Shown here: one piece after another, positions 8,834-16,501 of the stretch | How positions within the stretch are numbered: position 1 is the first letter of the stretch | Layout: the number at the start of each line of letters is the position of its first letter | The notes under the pieces: model-generated | Database searches by the model: none | What the model was told of the DNA's origin: nothing | Seen by the model: the letters and a program-made list of their open reading frames with translations, nothing else | Origin: Spirochaetaceae bacterium | GTDB lineage: Bacteria > Spirochaetota > Spirochaetia > PWKH01 | Reading direction: 5' to 3' | DNA length: 20,768 nt | NCBI GenBank assembly: GCA_003557605.1 | Contig: PWNW01000142.1 | Coordinates: 1 to 20,768, forward strand | Position numbers and translations under genes: made by a program

Positions 8834-10921
8834 CTATGAGTGATCGTTTTCACTGAGCTTCCCTGACGCAACTGCCAGCTTTTCTCCATCCAGGGCGGGA
8901 AAGTACAGGGTTATTGCGGTACCCTTTCCCGGTTCACTGGCAGCATCGATATATCCCTTGTTCTGCATGACCGCACCGTACACCATGGCCATGCCCAGAC
9001 CGGTGCCTTTTCCGGTGCTCTTGGTGGTGAAAAACGGTTCAAAGAGGTTTTCCCGGGCATGCTCATCCATGCCGCATCCGGTATCTGTGATTCTCACGAT
9101 CACAAAGTTTTCGGGACTTTCCTGCGAAGCCGGGGGCACGCATATTGAGTGCTTCACCTCAATGGTTACTGACCCTTTCTTCTCTATGGCGTCAACGGCA
9201 TTCATGGCCAGGTTCGTGAGCATCTGGTCAAACTGATCGGGATCAACAGCTGCGGGGGGAATCTTCTCATCAAGATCGTAATGGACGGTAACTTCACTTC
9301 CAGCAAGCTCTTCAAGAAAAGGGGCCATGTCACGGACTTTGGCGCTAAGCAGACAGGGAACTGGACTGATAATCTGCCTGCTGGCATAGGCTGTAAGCTG
9401 ACGGGTGATTTCTGCGGTGCGCTCAGCGGCCTGGCGGATTTCCTGTAATGACGGCAGCAGCGGGCTGTCCGGGGCAGCCAGCTGCATGGAGAGTTCAGCA
9501 TGTCCGATAATTACTCCAAGCATATTGTTGAAATCATGGGCAATGCCCCCGGCAAGTCTGCCGGTGAATTCAAGTTTCTTTGCTTGATGAAGCTGCTGCT
9601 CAAGCACCCTCCGCTGTGCTTCGGCCTGCAGGATTTCGGTCATATCGACGGCAAGGACCAGCAGACAGGGTGATGAATTCCACTGCAGGCCATGGCAGGA
9701 AATTTCCGCCGAAATTTCACGTTGGTCCCTTGTACGATGGGTGATCATAACTGAGTTCTGCAGGTCCTTATTATCTTGGTTCATGCCTTCGCAGGGTGAA
9801 TCTTTCCCGAAGAGGTCCCTGAGGTCCATGGCGAGAAATTCCTCACGGGAATATCCGTAGATCCGGGAAGCGGCATTGTTGACTTCCAGCACCCGGCGTG
9901 AAGCAGGATCATATATCCACATGGGGTTCGGGTTTGATGCAAACAGATGCCGATACTCCTGTTCGCTTTCTGCGAGTTTTTCCGCATGTTTCTTTCTGTC
10001 CAGCAGCAGCTTTACCAGAACAGCGGCTGCTGCGGTCATGAACAGCAGAAAGAGCACCATTGTACTGATGGTTGAGTCCTTCTGCCGCTCCAGGGAGGCC
10101 ATGGCCGCTTCAAATTCCGTGATGTCAAGGATGGATCCAAAAATGACATGGTCTTCATGGTCATACTCGGCTATAGAGCGGACTGTCACTGTCTTACCGT
10201 CCTGCTCCCGAAACAAAGAAAAGGTCACGTCATAGGGGATATCGTACTGCACCAGGTCTATGATAGCCTGGTCGAGCATTTCCCGATACTGCGGAAGGGG
10301 AATTTCCTGGACCTCCGGAATGGTCCAGGTATCTCCGGTGAAGCCGTATATCTGTTTTGCCCCTTCAGAGGCGAAGACCGCATTGTCTGAGAGATGAAAC
10401 TCCCAATGCCCAAGCTTCGTGATCACTTCGGCACGTTCAAGACGTCGGGTATATTCCTGAAGTGCCTGCCGGGTTTCAACTCGTTGAGTAACGTCATGGA
10501 TTATGGAAAACAGCAGGCTGCTCGCAGGTCCTGCCGGCCAGGAATAGACCTCCACTGTACGGACAGAACCGTCAGAAAGACGATGGGGGAAGATGAAGTA
10601 GTTTCTCTGCTGTCGGGCTGCAGCCTGGATCTCGGATGTCACTTCATCAGGAGTCATCATATTTATGGAATCGATGGTAAGAGATTCCAGTTCATCTCGG
10701 GAATAGCCGTAAAACTCCCGGGCTGCCTGATTCGAGCGTACGATGGAACCTGATTCGGCATCTATGAGCAGCATCACCGTCCCGTGCTGTTCAAAGACGG
10801 ATTCCCAAAACTCACTGATAGTCTCTTCTGCGAAAACAGCTGTCGCAGAGGTGATAAGAAGAAACATGATAATTGCATATCGTGCAGACTGGTTAATGAA
10901 GTGCTCCTTTTTTACTTCCAT
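8834..10921 (-). CDS. Membrane sensor histidine kinase with extracytoplasmic PAS domains
   Basis: This is a 695-residue kinase. An N-terminal hydrophobic segment (about 14-31, ending FAEE like a signal peptide or signal anchor) is followed by two PAS domains (about 42-148 and 160-270), a second membrane segment (about 286-307), a cytoplasmic PAS (about 322-432), HisKA with H462 in IAHDFNN, and an ATPase domain with N574, D613-x-G-x-G and GKGTGLGM (637-644). This topology puts the first two PAS domains outside the cytoplasm. It has no receiver of its own, so it must signal to a partner; the receivers encoded next to it are the obvious candidates. The start is uncertain: ATG 10921 has no ribosome site and lies only two bases after a good extended -10 box. 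An AAGGAG at 10904-10909 sits six bases before an ATT codon (codon 9), while the next ATG is codon 19. Confidence 0.9.
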   Translation of the reverse strand: MEVKKEHFINQSARYAIIMFLLITSATAVFAEETISEFWESVFEQHGTVMLLIDAESGSIVRSNQAAREFYGYSRDELESLTIDSINMMTPDEVTSEIQAAARQQRNYFIFPHRLSDGSVRTVEVYSWPAGPASSLLFSIIHDVTQRVETRQALQEYTRRLERAEVITKLGHWEFHLSDNAVFASEGAKQIYGFTGDTWTIPEVQEIPLPQYREMLDQAIIDLVQYDIPYDVTFSLFREQDGKTVTVRSIAEYDHEDHVIFGSILDITEFEAAMASLERQKDSTISTMVLFLLFMTAAAAVLVKLLLDRKKHAEKLAESEQEYRHLFASNPNPMWIYDPASRRVLEVNNAASRIYGYSREEFLAMDLRDLFGKDSPCEGMNQDNKDLQNSVMITHRTRDQREISAEISCHGLQWNSSPCLLVLAVDMTEILQAEAQRRVLEQQLHQAKKLEFTGRLAGGIAHDFNNMLGVIIGHAELSMQLAAPDSPLLPSLQEIRQAAERTAEITRQLTAYASRQIISPVPCLLSAKVRDMAPFLEELAGSEVTVHYDLDEKIPPAAVDPDQFDQMLTNLAMNAVDAIEKKGSVTIEVKHSICVPPASQESPENFVIVRITDTGCGMDEHARENLFEPFFTTKSTGKGTGLGMAMVYGAVMQNKGYIDAASEPGKGTAITLYFPALDGEKLAVASGKLSENDHS

Positions 10922-10923
10922 TC

Positions 10924-10932
10924 ATCATACCA
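10924..10932 (-). promoter_or_regulatory. Extended -10 promoter element at the head of the kinase row
   Basis: The minus strand reads TGGTATGAT, a match to the extended -10 form TGnTATAAT with one change. A transcript from here would start about seven bases on, inside the first codons of the annotated kinase. It lies between the terminator at 11004-11046 and the gene, where a promoter is needed. Confidence 0.45.
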
Positions 10933-11003
10933 TGAAGCGGTGGGTTTTCATAGGACATAATGCAAATTTAGAGTATTTGTTCATCTATCAGCAGGTGCTT
11001 TCG

Positions 11004-11046
11004 AAAAAAAGAAGCTCCTGCTTCCCCTAGGAGCGGGAAGCAGGAG
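11004..11046 (-). terminator. Strong Rho-independent terminator after the Ig-like lipoprotein gene
   Basis: A perfect 12-bp inverted repeat, CTCCTGCTTCCC (11015-11026) and GGGAAGCAGGAG (11035-11046), encloses an 8-base loop. Read on the minus strand, the hairpin is followed by CTTC and seven T (11004-11010). It lies just past the lipoprotein stop and separates that gene from the kinase row. Confidence 0.93.
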
Positions 11047-11074
11047 AAGAGGGAAGTACCGGTCCGGTTACAGA

Positions 11075-11665
11075 CTACTGAGCCCGAGTTACCGTAACCA
11101 GCCGGGTGATGGGATCAACACCCTCCAGTGATGTGGTGATGTTGATGGTAGTGGTGAGATAATAGAGCTTTACCGGGGAGGAGAATGAACCGTCTTCTCC
11201 AATGCTGATCTCTTCCCCGTTAATGAACACCTTGGCTGCAGTATCGGAGATGTTCCCCGAAACCGTAACAATCTCTTCAGCCGCAGAGCTTTTATCAAGC
11301 GGTGAACTGACATCAAGGACCAGGTTCCTAGTGATTGTCAGGGTTCTGGTGACGGGATTCTGTCCTTCAAGGGTTGCCCTGACTCCAATGGAGTTGCTTC
11401 CGTAATTCATATCAACGGGATGGGAAAATGCTCCGTCGGACCCTACCTGCACTGGGGTCTCTCTTACAGTCACCCGTGCGGCGGGATCAGATACGATTCC
11501 AGTGACGGTAACAATCGGATCGGTCACTGAAGCCCGTGCGGCGGGTGCAGTAATTTCCAGTCTCAGTCTCGGCTGAGCCGGGGTCCTTGGAGAGCAGCCC
11601 GCAGTCACCAGGATGACTGCCGCAGCGATCAGAAGCAGCGCTGAGCGTACTATGATTTTTTTCAT
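11075..11665 (-). CDS. Lipoprotein with two tandem Ig-like repeats
   Basis: This 196-residue protein begins with a lipoprotein signal (MKKIIVRSALLL, hydrophobic run, LVTAGC), so Cys24 should be lipidated after cleavage. The mature part is two copies of a ~78-residue module (about 36-113 and 116-194). Each has a V-T-V-[TS]-G-x-[IV]-S-D core, a DG[AS]FS turn (77-81 and 158-162) and a closing PxTRxxTxTR (104-113 and 185-194). This pattern resembles the bacterial Ig-like/glucodextranase-B-like fold found in surface proteins. No catalytic residues are seen; a structural or binding role at the cell envelope is inferred. The start ATG 11665 has AAGGAG six bases upstream. It is divergent from the two-component pair and shares their regulatory region, so it is a candidate target of that regulator. 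A strong terminator follows. Confidence 0.85.
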   Translation of the reverse strand: MKKIIVRSALLLIAAAVILVTAGCSPRTPAQPRLRLEITAPAARASVTDPIVTVTGIVSDPAARVTVRETPVQVGSDGAFSHPVDMNYGSNSIGVRATLEGQNPVTRTLTITRNLVLDVSSPLDKSSAAEEIVTVSGNISDTAAKVFINGEEISIGEDGSFSSPVKLYYLTTTINITTSLEGVDPITRLVTVTRAQ

Positions 11666-11717
11666 TTCAGACTCCTTATTCGATTTGATGGTCTACATAG
11701 TAACCATGCAGCACAGT

Positions 11718-11734
11718 TGTTAAGATTCTGTGAA
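11718..11734. promoter_or_regulatory. 11-bp-spaced direct repeat, PhoP-box-like operator candidate
   Basis: On the minus strand the sequence reads TTCACA, five bases, TTAACA: two TTnACA half-sites exactly one helical turn apart. OmpR-family regulators bind such head-to-tail repeats; the Bacillus PhoP box is TT[ACT]ACA with about the same spacing. It lies 48 bp before the OmpR-type regulator gene, and one half-site is placed near where a -35 for the divergent lipoprotein gene would be (followed 15 bases later by TACTAT). Confidence 0.5.
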
Positions 11735-11765
11735 GATTTTTTCTCTAAAGAATATATTTTTCCTG

Positions 11766-11774
11766 TGATATACT
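11766..11774 (+). promoter_or_regulatory. Extended -10 promoter placing transcription start at the regulator's ATG
   Basis: TGATATACT is a one-mismatch extended -10. Seven bases separate it from ATG 11782, and no ribosome-binding sequence lies between them. The predicted transcript begins at the start codon itself, which would make it leaderless. No good -35 is present, as expected for extended -10 or activator-dependent promoters. Confidence 0.6.
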
Positions 11775-11781
11775 AACACCG

Positions 11782-12483
11782 ATGAATAACAAAGTGCTTG
11801 TGGTTGATGATGACAGAAGAACAGTTGAACTCATTCGGCTCTATCTTGTGAAGGATGGATACCGGGTATTTACGGCCTATGACGGTCTGAAGGCTCTTGA
11901 AGCGGCGCGGGAGAAAAAACCGGATCTGATTGTTCTTGATGTGATGCTTCCAGGACTTGACGGAGTTTCGGTATGCAGAACCCTCCGGGAGGAATCGGAT
12001 GTGGCGGTGATCCTGCTTACCGCACGGATCACCGAGGAGGACCGGCTTTCCGGGCTTCAGGTCGGTGCTGATGATTACGTGGTGAAGCCCTTCAGCCCGA
12101 GGGAGCTTGCTGCTCGGGTGAAGGCAGTGCTGAGAAGGCTTCCTGATGCATACCATAGACGCGGACCGTCGGTGCTTGCTTCGGGACTGCTGCACATTGA
12201 CCTGGATAAACGGCAGGCAGTCCTTGACGGGAATCACCTCCAGCTGACTCCCACAGAGTTCAAGCTCCTTGCTGCCCTGGTCCGGGAACCGGGAAGGGTC
12301 CTTACCCGTGCACAGCTTGCTGAAGCTGCCTGCGGGTATGACTTCGAAGGGGATGAGAGAACTATCGATGTCCATATCAGGAATGTGAGGAAAAAGCTGA
12401 AAGAAGCACACGAAGAATTCAGTGAACGGATCAGGACTGTCTTCGGAATTGGGTATGCGTTTCGGGAAGATGAGGATGTATGA
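11782..12483 (+). CDS. OmpR/PhoB-family response regulator
   Basis: This 233-residue DNA-binding regulator has a receiver domain (about 3-117) with D10/D11, phosphoacceptor D53 (VLDVMLPG), T80 and K102. A winged-helix domain follows (about 128-229), with the usual LTPTEFKLLAAL and the recognition-helix and wing region ERTIDVHIRNVRKKL. It should bind direct repeats after phosphorylation by the kinase encoded just downstream. The stop overlaps that kinase's start (ATGA), a tight translational coupling. The ATG has no ribosome site; see the promoter element before it. The signal is unknown, and the PhoP/BaeR group is only a general resemblance. Confidence 0.95.
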   Translation: MNNKVLVVDDDRRTVELIRLYLVKDGYRVFTAYDGLKALEAAREKKPDLIVLDVMLPGLDGVSVCRTLREESDVAVILLTARITEEDRLSGLQVGADDYVVKPFSPRELAARVKAVLRRLPDAYHRRGPSVLASGLLHIDLDKRQAVLDGNHLQLTPTEFKLLAALVREPGRVLTRAQLAEAACGYDFEGDERTIDVHIRNVRKKLKEAHEEFSERIRTVFGIGYAFREDEDV

Positions 12484-13814
12484 ACAAACTACAGGTAAAG
12501 CTGTTTGCAGCCTTTCTTGCGGTAATCCTGGCAGCTGTTGGGACAAGCGTCATGTATGTCAAGCAGGGTGCCGAGCAGGAGATTGTTGTCTATGAGGAGA
12601 GGACCGAACGGCTGTACCTGCTGAGGATGGAGCACTGGCTTCTGGGCTACTATGCCCATGGCGGGGGATGGGATGATATTGCCATCTATATTGAGGAGAT
12701 GGAGGTGCTTTCCGGGCAGCGTGTCATTCTGACTGCATATGACGGAACGGTGATAGCTGATTCACAGGGAGAACTTCTTGGGGAGTTTTTTGAACCCGAA
12801 GACTGGTCTTCCCGTCCTTTGATTCATCACCGGGGAGAAGGTCTGCTGGGTACCCTTTATGTCAGTCCTGAGCCGACCATTGAATCTGAACTGACCAGGG
12901 AGCTGGCCGCATCAATCAATTACGCTCTCTATGTAGGGAGTCTCATTGCCGTGGGTATAGCTCTGCTGGTTACCATCTTCCTATCCAGGGCCATTGCGGC
13001 TCCGGTGAAGGAACTTTCCGATTCAGCCCTTCGAGTGGGGCGAGGTGATTTTTCCCGTCAGGTGAGAGTTCCTCATACCGGAGAGTTCGGTGAGCTTGCC
13101 CGGGCCTTCAACCGCATGTCATGGGACCTGCAGCAGTCATCGAAGATGAGAAAGATGCTTGCAGCTGATGTGGCCCATGAGCTGAGAACTCCCCTGACGA
13201 ATATTCGGGGATATGTTGAGGCGATGAAGGACGGTCTGGTTGATGCAGAAGAGGGGATTGATCTGGTTGATGAGCAAAGCGCCCAGCTGGCAAGACTTGT
13301 TGATGACCTTCAGGAGCTGTCCATGGTGGAAGCAGGAGGTGTGAAGCTGCAGATGCAGGAGTTCTGTGCAGATGAAGCGGTGAACATGGTGGTAAGTCAG
13401 TACCGGGCCCAGGGAGATCTGCGGGGGGTGGTGCTGAAAAAAAACTCCGACAGTGAAGTCTTCAGCATTACCGCTGACAGGGGCAGGCTGAACCAGATGC
13501 TTTCAAACCTCTTGTCAAATGCACTTACCAGCACAGAACAAGGCGATCGAATTGACGTGGGTGTCAAAAAAGATGGTTCTTCTGCGGTGTTTGAAGTGAC
13601 TGATACTGGTACAGGGATTGCACCGGATGATCTTGTCCATATTTTTGACCGGTTCTATCGTGCCGACCCGTCACGGTCACGCTCCACTGGCGGATGCGGA
13701 CTTGGTTTGACTATTACAAAATATCTTGCAGAAGCCCATGGCGGACGGATCACTGCAGAAAGCACCGTAGGGAAGGGAAGCTGTTTTTCCATTATCCTGC
13801 CGCTGAAATCCTGA
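12480..13814 (+). CDS. Membrane sensor histidine kinase, partner of the OmpR-type regulator
   Basis: This 444-residue classical kinase has a membrane segment (about 7-27), an extracytoplasmic sensor region (about 28-145) containing the GGGWDDI motif typical of BaeS-like sensors, a second membrane segment (about 150-170), HAMP (about 170-222), HisKA with H233 in VAHELRTPLTNIRGY, and an ATPase domain with N347, DTGTGI (375-380) and the GGCGLGL loop (404-410). All catalytic boxes look intact. It starts within the stop codon of the regulator gene, so the two are made together. It converges with the AraC gene 15 bp further on. Confidence 0.95.
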   Translation: MNKLQVKLFAAFLAVILAAVGTSVMYVKQGAEQEIVVYEERTERLYLLRMEHWLLGYYAHGGGWDDIAIYIEEMEVLSGQRVILTAYDGTVIADSQGELLGEFFEPEDWSSRPLIHHRGEGLLGTLYVSPEPTIESELTRELAASINYALYVGSLIAVGIALLVTIFLSRAIAAPVKELSDSALRVGRGDFSRQVRVPHTGEFGELARAFNRMSWDLQQSSKMRKMLAADVAHELRTPLTNIRGYVEAMKDGLVDAEEGIDLVDEQSAQLARLVDDLQELSMVEAGGVKLQMQEFCADEAVNMVVSQYRAQGDLRGVVLKKNSDSEVFSITADRGRLNQMLSNLLSNALTSTEQGDRIDVGVKKDGSSAVFEVTDTGTGIAPDDLVHIFDRFYRADPSRSRSTGGCGLGLTITKYLAEAHGGRITAESTVGKGSCFSIILPLKS

Positions 13815-13829
13815 CAGACTTGAGATTTT

Positions 13830-14738
13830 TCATGACGCAGGTCCTTCGTGCATATTCTCTCTTCGGACTATTCGGTATCTGCGGGGAGTCATGGCGGTAC
13901 ATGTTTTAAATACCTGGTGAAAACTGCTCGGACTGCTGTACCCTACGGCTTCAGATATTTGTTCTGAAGTCATGGAGGTATTAACAAGCAGAAGTTTTGC
14001 AGCTTCCATTCTGGCTGCAGTCATCTTCTGCTTGAAGGTGCAGCCGTAGGTTTTTTTCATAATTCTGTTCAGGTGTCTTTCACTGACATGCAGTGCTTGT
14101 GCCATATCTGCTGGTGTGCTCGCTTCTGCATATCTGAGGGCAAAAAAGGTGTCCATAACTTGAATTCTTCGCATACCCACAGGTGACTGCAAGGCAGCAG
14201 TCTTTTCAGATCTGTCCTGGTTCAGTGCCCGAAAGGTAAGAACCAGAAGCTGGGCAAGCTTTGACTGCACCTGAGTCATATAGGCCAGTTCTCGTTTATG
14301 AAGCTCATTGCGGATTTCATGGAGGAGCTCTTCTGTTTTGCTGACAAACCGCGCACAGAAATGATCATGACGAGAGAGAATCTGAAGGATCGTATCTTTG
14401 GCTGTGAGCTGGGAGCTGGAAGCTGCAGTGCTTGAATCCCTGACGCTGAATCTCAGGCAGTATTTCTGCATGGATGTGCCTGATTCCGTTGTCTGAAGAT
14501 GGTATACCTTAGGCCTTACGAGGCACAGCATCTGAGGTTCCAAGGCAAAGGAAGTTTCGCCTGCATGCATTACACCGCTGCCGCTGACAGCATAATGGAC
14601 TTCAAATTCCCCATGGGAATGGATTCCTGCATACCAGTCCGGCGGATGGCTGGTGAAGACGCTGTCGAGAAGAACATCAAACACCAGCCCTTCAAGTTCC
14701 AGGGATATTACTGTTCCTTCAATGTCGTGTGAAGTCAT
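13830..14738 (-). CDS. AraC-family transcriptional regulator
   Basis: This 302-residue regulator has an N-terminal cupin-like ligand-binding domain (about 10-100, with GIHSHGEFEVHYAVSG and a PQMLCLVRPKVYH stretch). The C-terminal AraC DNA-binding domain (about 190-290) has two helix-turn-helix units: TPADMAQALHVSERHLNRIMKK, then MTSEQISEAVGYSSPSSFHQVFK with the usual MTPRRYR ending. ATG 14738 is chosen because GGAGGAG lies five bases upstream and the cupin follows. A longer reading to 14969 would run across the divergent gene's start and adds unrelated sequence. It is divergent from the URO-D-type gene with a 109-bp shared region, so it probably controls that gene in response to a small molecule, possibly a sugar or the methyl donor. 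Confidence 0.9.
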   Translation of the reverse strand: MTSHDIEGTVISLELEGLVFDVLLDSVFTSHPPDWYAGIHSHGEFEVHYAVSGSGVMHAGETSFALEPQMLCLVRPKVYHLQTTESGTSMQKYCLRFSVRDSSTAASSSQLTAKDTILQILSRHDHFCARFVSKTEELLHEIRNELHKRELAYMTQVQSKLAQLLVLTFRALNQDRSEKTAALQSPVGMRRIQVMDTFFALRYAEASTPADMAQALHVSERHLNRIMKKTYGCTFKQKMTAARMEAAKLLLVNTSMTSEQISEAVGYSSPSSFHQVFKTCTAMTPRRYRIVRRENMHEGPAS

Positions 14739-14795
14739 GTCGGCTCCTCCAGCCTGCTGAAACACGCCTGTTCTCCTGATATGTGGACGTATTTC

Positions 14796-14828
14796 AGTAT
14801 ACCCTGTTTTTCTATGACCAACTATACT
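14796..14828. promoter_or_regulatory. Back-to-back -10 boxes between the AraC and URO-D-type genes
   Basis: TATACT occurs on the minus strand at 14796-14801 (towards the AraC gene) and on the plus strand at 14823-14828 (towards the URO-D-type gene). Neither has a good -35, which suits an activator-dependent pair of promoters. Confidence 0.4.
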
Positions 14829-14847
14829 GCATTCAAGGAGTTGCACT

Positions 14848-16005
14848 ATGACAGGAAAACAACGGGTCATCCGGATGCTCACAGGAAGGGAAGCTGACAG
14901 GGTGCCGCGGTATGATTCTTTCTGGGAGGATACCCTGATATCCTTTCGTGAGGATGGACTTGATGACATGGTTCCTCAGAAGAATCGGGTAATCAGCTTT
15001 GATGACACACAGCGCATGATTGGAAATCCCATGAACGACTGGTTAGGGTTTGATATTGACATGCTGTATTTGGACAACTCAATGAGGTGGCCTGTATCTG
15101 TGGATTCAGAGGATCATGAGAACATGCTGATTACCGACCGGTGCGGGTATCAGGTGAGAAAAATTAAGCACAAATCAAGGACCCTGGAGCTTTTATGGCA
15201 TGCAGCCCCTGACCGGGATGCATGGCAGAAGGTCAAAGGCAGGTTTGTCCTGGACCCGAAGGATGCATCCAGGATTGACAGTACCTCTTTTTTCCTGCGC
15301 CATGGAGATGATATATCATGGGATGACGCGTCTGTTCTGTACAAATCCTTCAGAATGCGGGAGAATTTTATCTTGTTAAACGGGTACGGCCCCTTTGAAG
15401 CAGTCTGGAGGTACCACGGGTATGACCAGTCGCTGATGGACACAGCGCTTGATCCTGCTTTGATGACTGAGATGTTTGCAGCTGTTACAGATTTGACTAT
15501 TGAAGTTCTCTCATATGCCCTTGATCAGGGAATCAGACCTGACGGGTACTGGATGATAGAGGACCTGGGAAGCACACGCTCTACCCTGATGTCCCCGGAA
15601 AGCTATCGGCAGCTGATATGGCCGTTTCATAAGAAGCTGGGGGATTTTCTTCATGACAACAATATGTACTTCTTTATACACAGCTGCGGGTATGTTGAGT
15701 CTCTCATACCGTCGTTCATTGATGCCGGGATTGATGTGATCCAGCCGCTCCAGGCAAATACGGGCATGGATGTTACCCACCTTAAGAAGGAATATGGGAA
15801 CCGCATTACCTTCTGGGGGAATATTGATGAGCGTATGCTCTCCGGCGGAGCTGATTCAATTGAGAAGGAAATTCGAAGAAAGATACCTCAGGCTATGGAG
15901 GGAGGGGGATACATCTATCATTCAGACCACAGCATCCCTCCCACGGTATCACTTAAGGACTATCTGTTTTTGATTAAGATGCTTGATGCATGGGGCACAT
16001 GCTGA
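14848..16005 (+). CDS. URO-D fold methyltransferase-like protein (MtaA/CmuA group)
   Basis: This 385-residue protein is of the uroporphyrinogen-decarboxylase-fold group that in anaerobes demethylates small methylated compounds through a corrinoid protein. It opens with the usual RVIRMLTGREADRVPRYDSF (6-25). It has an EDLG turn (238-241), HSCGY (278-282), where His and Cys are likely zinc ligands, WGNIDE (323-328) and a late YHSDHSIPP (357-365). A true heme-pathway HemE is unlikely: the protein is longer and carries the zinc-type HxC motif. The ATG has AAGGAG seven bases upstream. No corrinoid protein or partner methyltransferase is encoded in the window, so the substrate is open; AraC control suggests a catabolic role. 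Confidence 0.8.
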   Translation: MTGKQRVIRMLTGREADRVPRYDSFWEDTLISFREDGLDDMVPQKNRVISFDDTQRMIGNPMNDWLGFDIDMLYLDNSMRWPVSVDSEDHENMLITDRCGYQVRKIKHKSRTLELLWHAAPDRDAWQKVKGRFVLDPKDASRIDSTSFFLRHGDDISWDDASVLYKSFRMRENFILLNGYGPFEAVWRYHGYDQSLMDTALDPALMTEMFAAVTDLTIEVLSYALDQGIRPDGYWMIEDLGSTRSTLMSPESYRQLIWPFHKKLGDFLHDNNMYFFIHSCGYVESLIPSFIDAGIDVIQPLQANTGMDVTHLKKEYGNRITFWGNIDERMLSGGADSIEKEIRRKIPQAMEGGGYIYHSDHSIPPTVSLKDYLFLIKMLDAWGTC

Positions 16006-16039
16006 CTGCACCCTGTTTCCTTCATGAAACATATTGCAG
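16006..16039. terminator. Possible bidirectional hairpin between convergent genes
   Basis: CTGCA/TGTTTC on the left (16006-16019) pairs with GAAACA/TGCAG on the right (16026-16039) around a 6-base loop, with a small internal bulge. It sits between the URO-D-type stop and the glycosylase stop. It has no T-run, so it is a weak candidate. Confidence 0.35.
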
Positions 16040-16501
16040 AATTGCCGACCATGCCCTGATTTTTTCCTCCAGCGGCATGGTGCATGCGGGGCTGGTGGAG
16101 GGGAGGCGGATGCCGCGGTGCAGTTTGAAACGGCGCTGGAACAGCTCTTGAGCTTTCGCTCCGTTAAAATATATTTCCTGAATCGACGGATGCATCGACA
16201 ATAATGAAGGTATGTCATGAACCGCCGCATCTTGAATTCGTGAATCGCTGCTGCCGATTCTTGTGCAGCTGCGGACCACATCCCAGAGAGCGATGCCGGC
16301 ATTGAGAAGAGAGAATTGTTTATGCTGGTAATCCCTCCATTCTTCCTGCGCAGCAAGCCGTCTGATGATCATCCAGAACTGATTCATTGGATGGGCATAG
16401 TATTCCCCTGCCTCAAGGGAAGCTTTACCCGGCATGGAGCCGAGAATGAGAATCCTTGCATCCCCTCTGATTACAGGCGGAAAGGACCATATTCGTTCCA
16501 C
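16022..16501 (-). CDS. DNA-deoxyinosine (hypoxanthine-DNA) glycosylase, UDG family 6
   Basis: This 159-residue base-excision repair enzyme has the expected family length. Family marks: LGSMPGKASL (20-29), YYAHPMNQFW (34-43, N40 probably the catalytic Asn), WDVV (73-76) and the closing PSTSPA (134-139). It removes deaminated adenine (hypoxanthine), possibly also uracil, from DNA. The start is GTG 16501; residues FPPV soon after it match the family beginning, and no ATG lies in frame upstream. TATACT lies exactly seven bases before the GTG, so the mRNA may be leaderless. The first codons and promoter are also present as a diverged copy at 17348-17400, on the other side of the TA module. Confidence 0.88.
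   Translation of the reverse strand: MERIWSFPPVIRGDARILILGSMPGKASLEAGEYYAHPMNQFWMIIRRLAAQEEWRDYQHKQFSLLNAGIALWDVVRSCTRIGSSDSRIQDAAVHDIPSLLSMHPSIQEIYFNGAKAQELFQRRFKLHRGIRLPSTSPACTMPLEEKIRAWSAILQYVS

Noticed and set aside
13803..13836. AAATC...GATTTTT inverted repeat between the sensor kinase and AraC genes as a terminator.
   Set aside because: The stem is only 5 bp with a 13-base loop, so too weak to call.
13830..14969. Longer start for the AraC gene (379 residues).
   Set aside because: It would cross the divergent promoter and the start of the URO-D-type gene, and the ribosome site GGAGGAG is at 14738's start.
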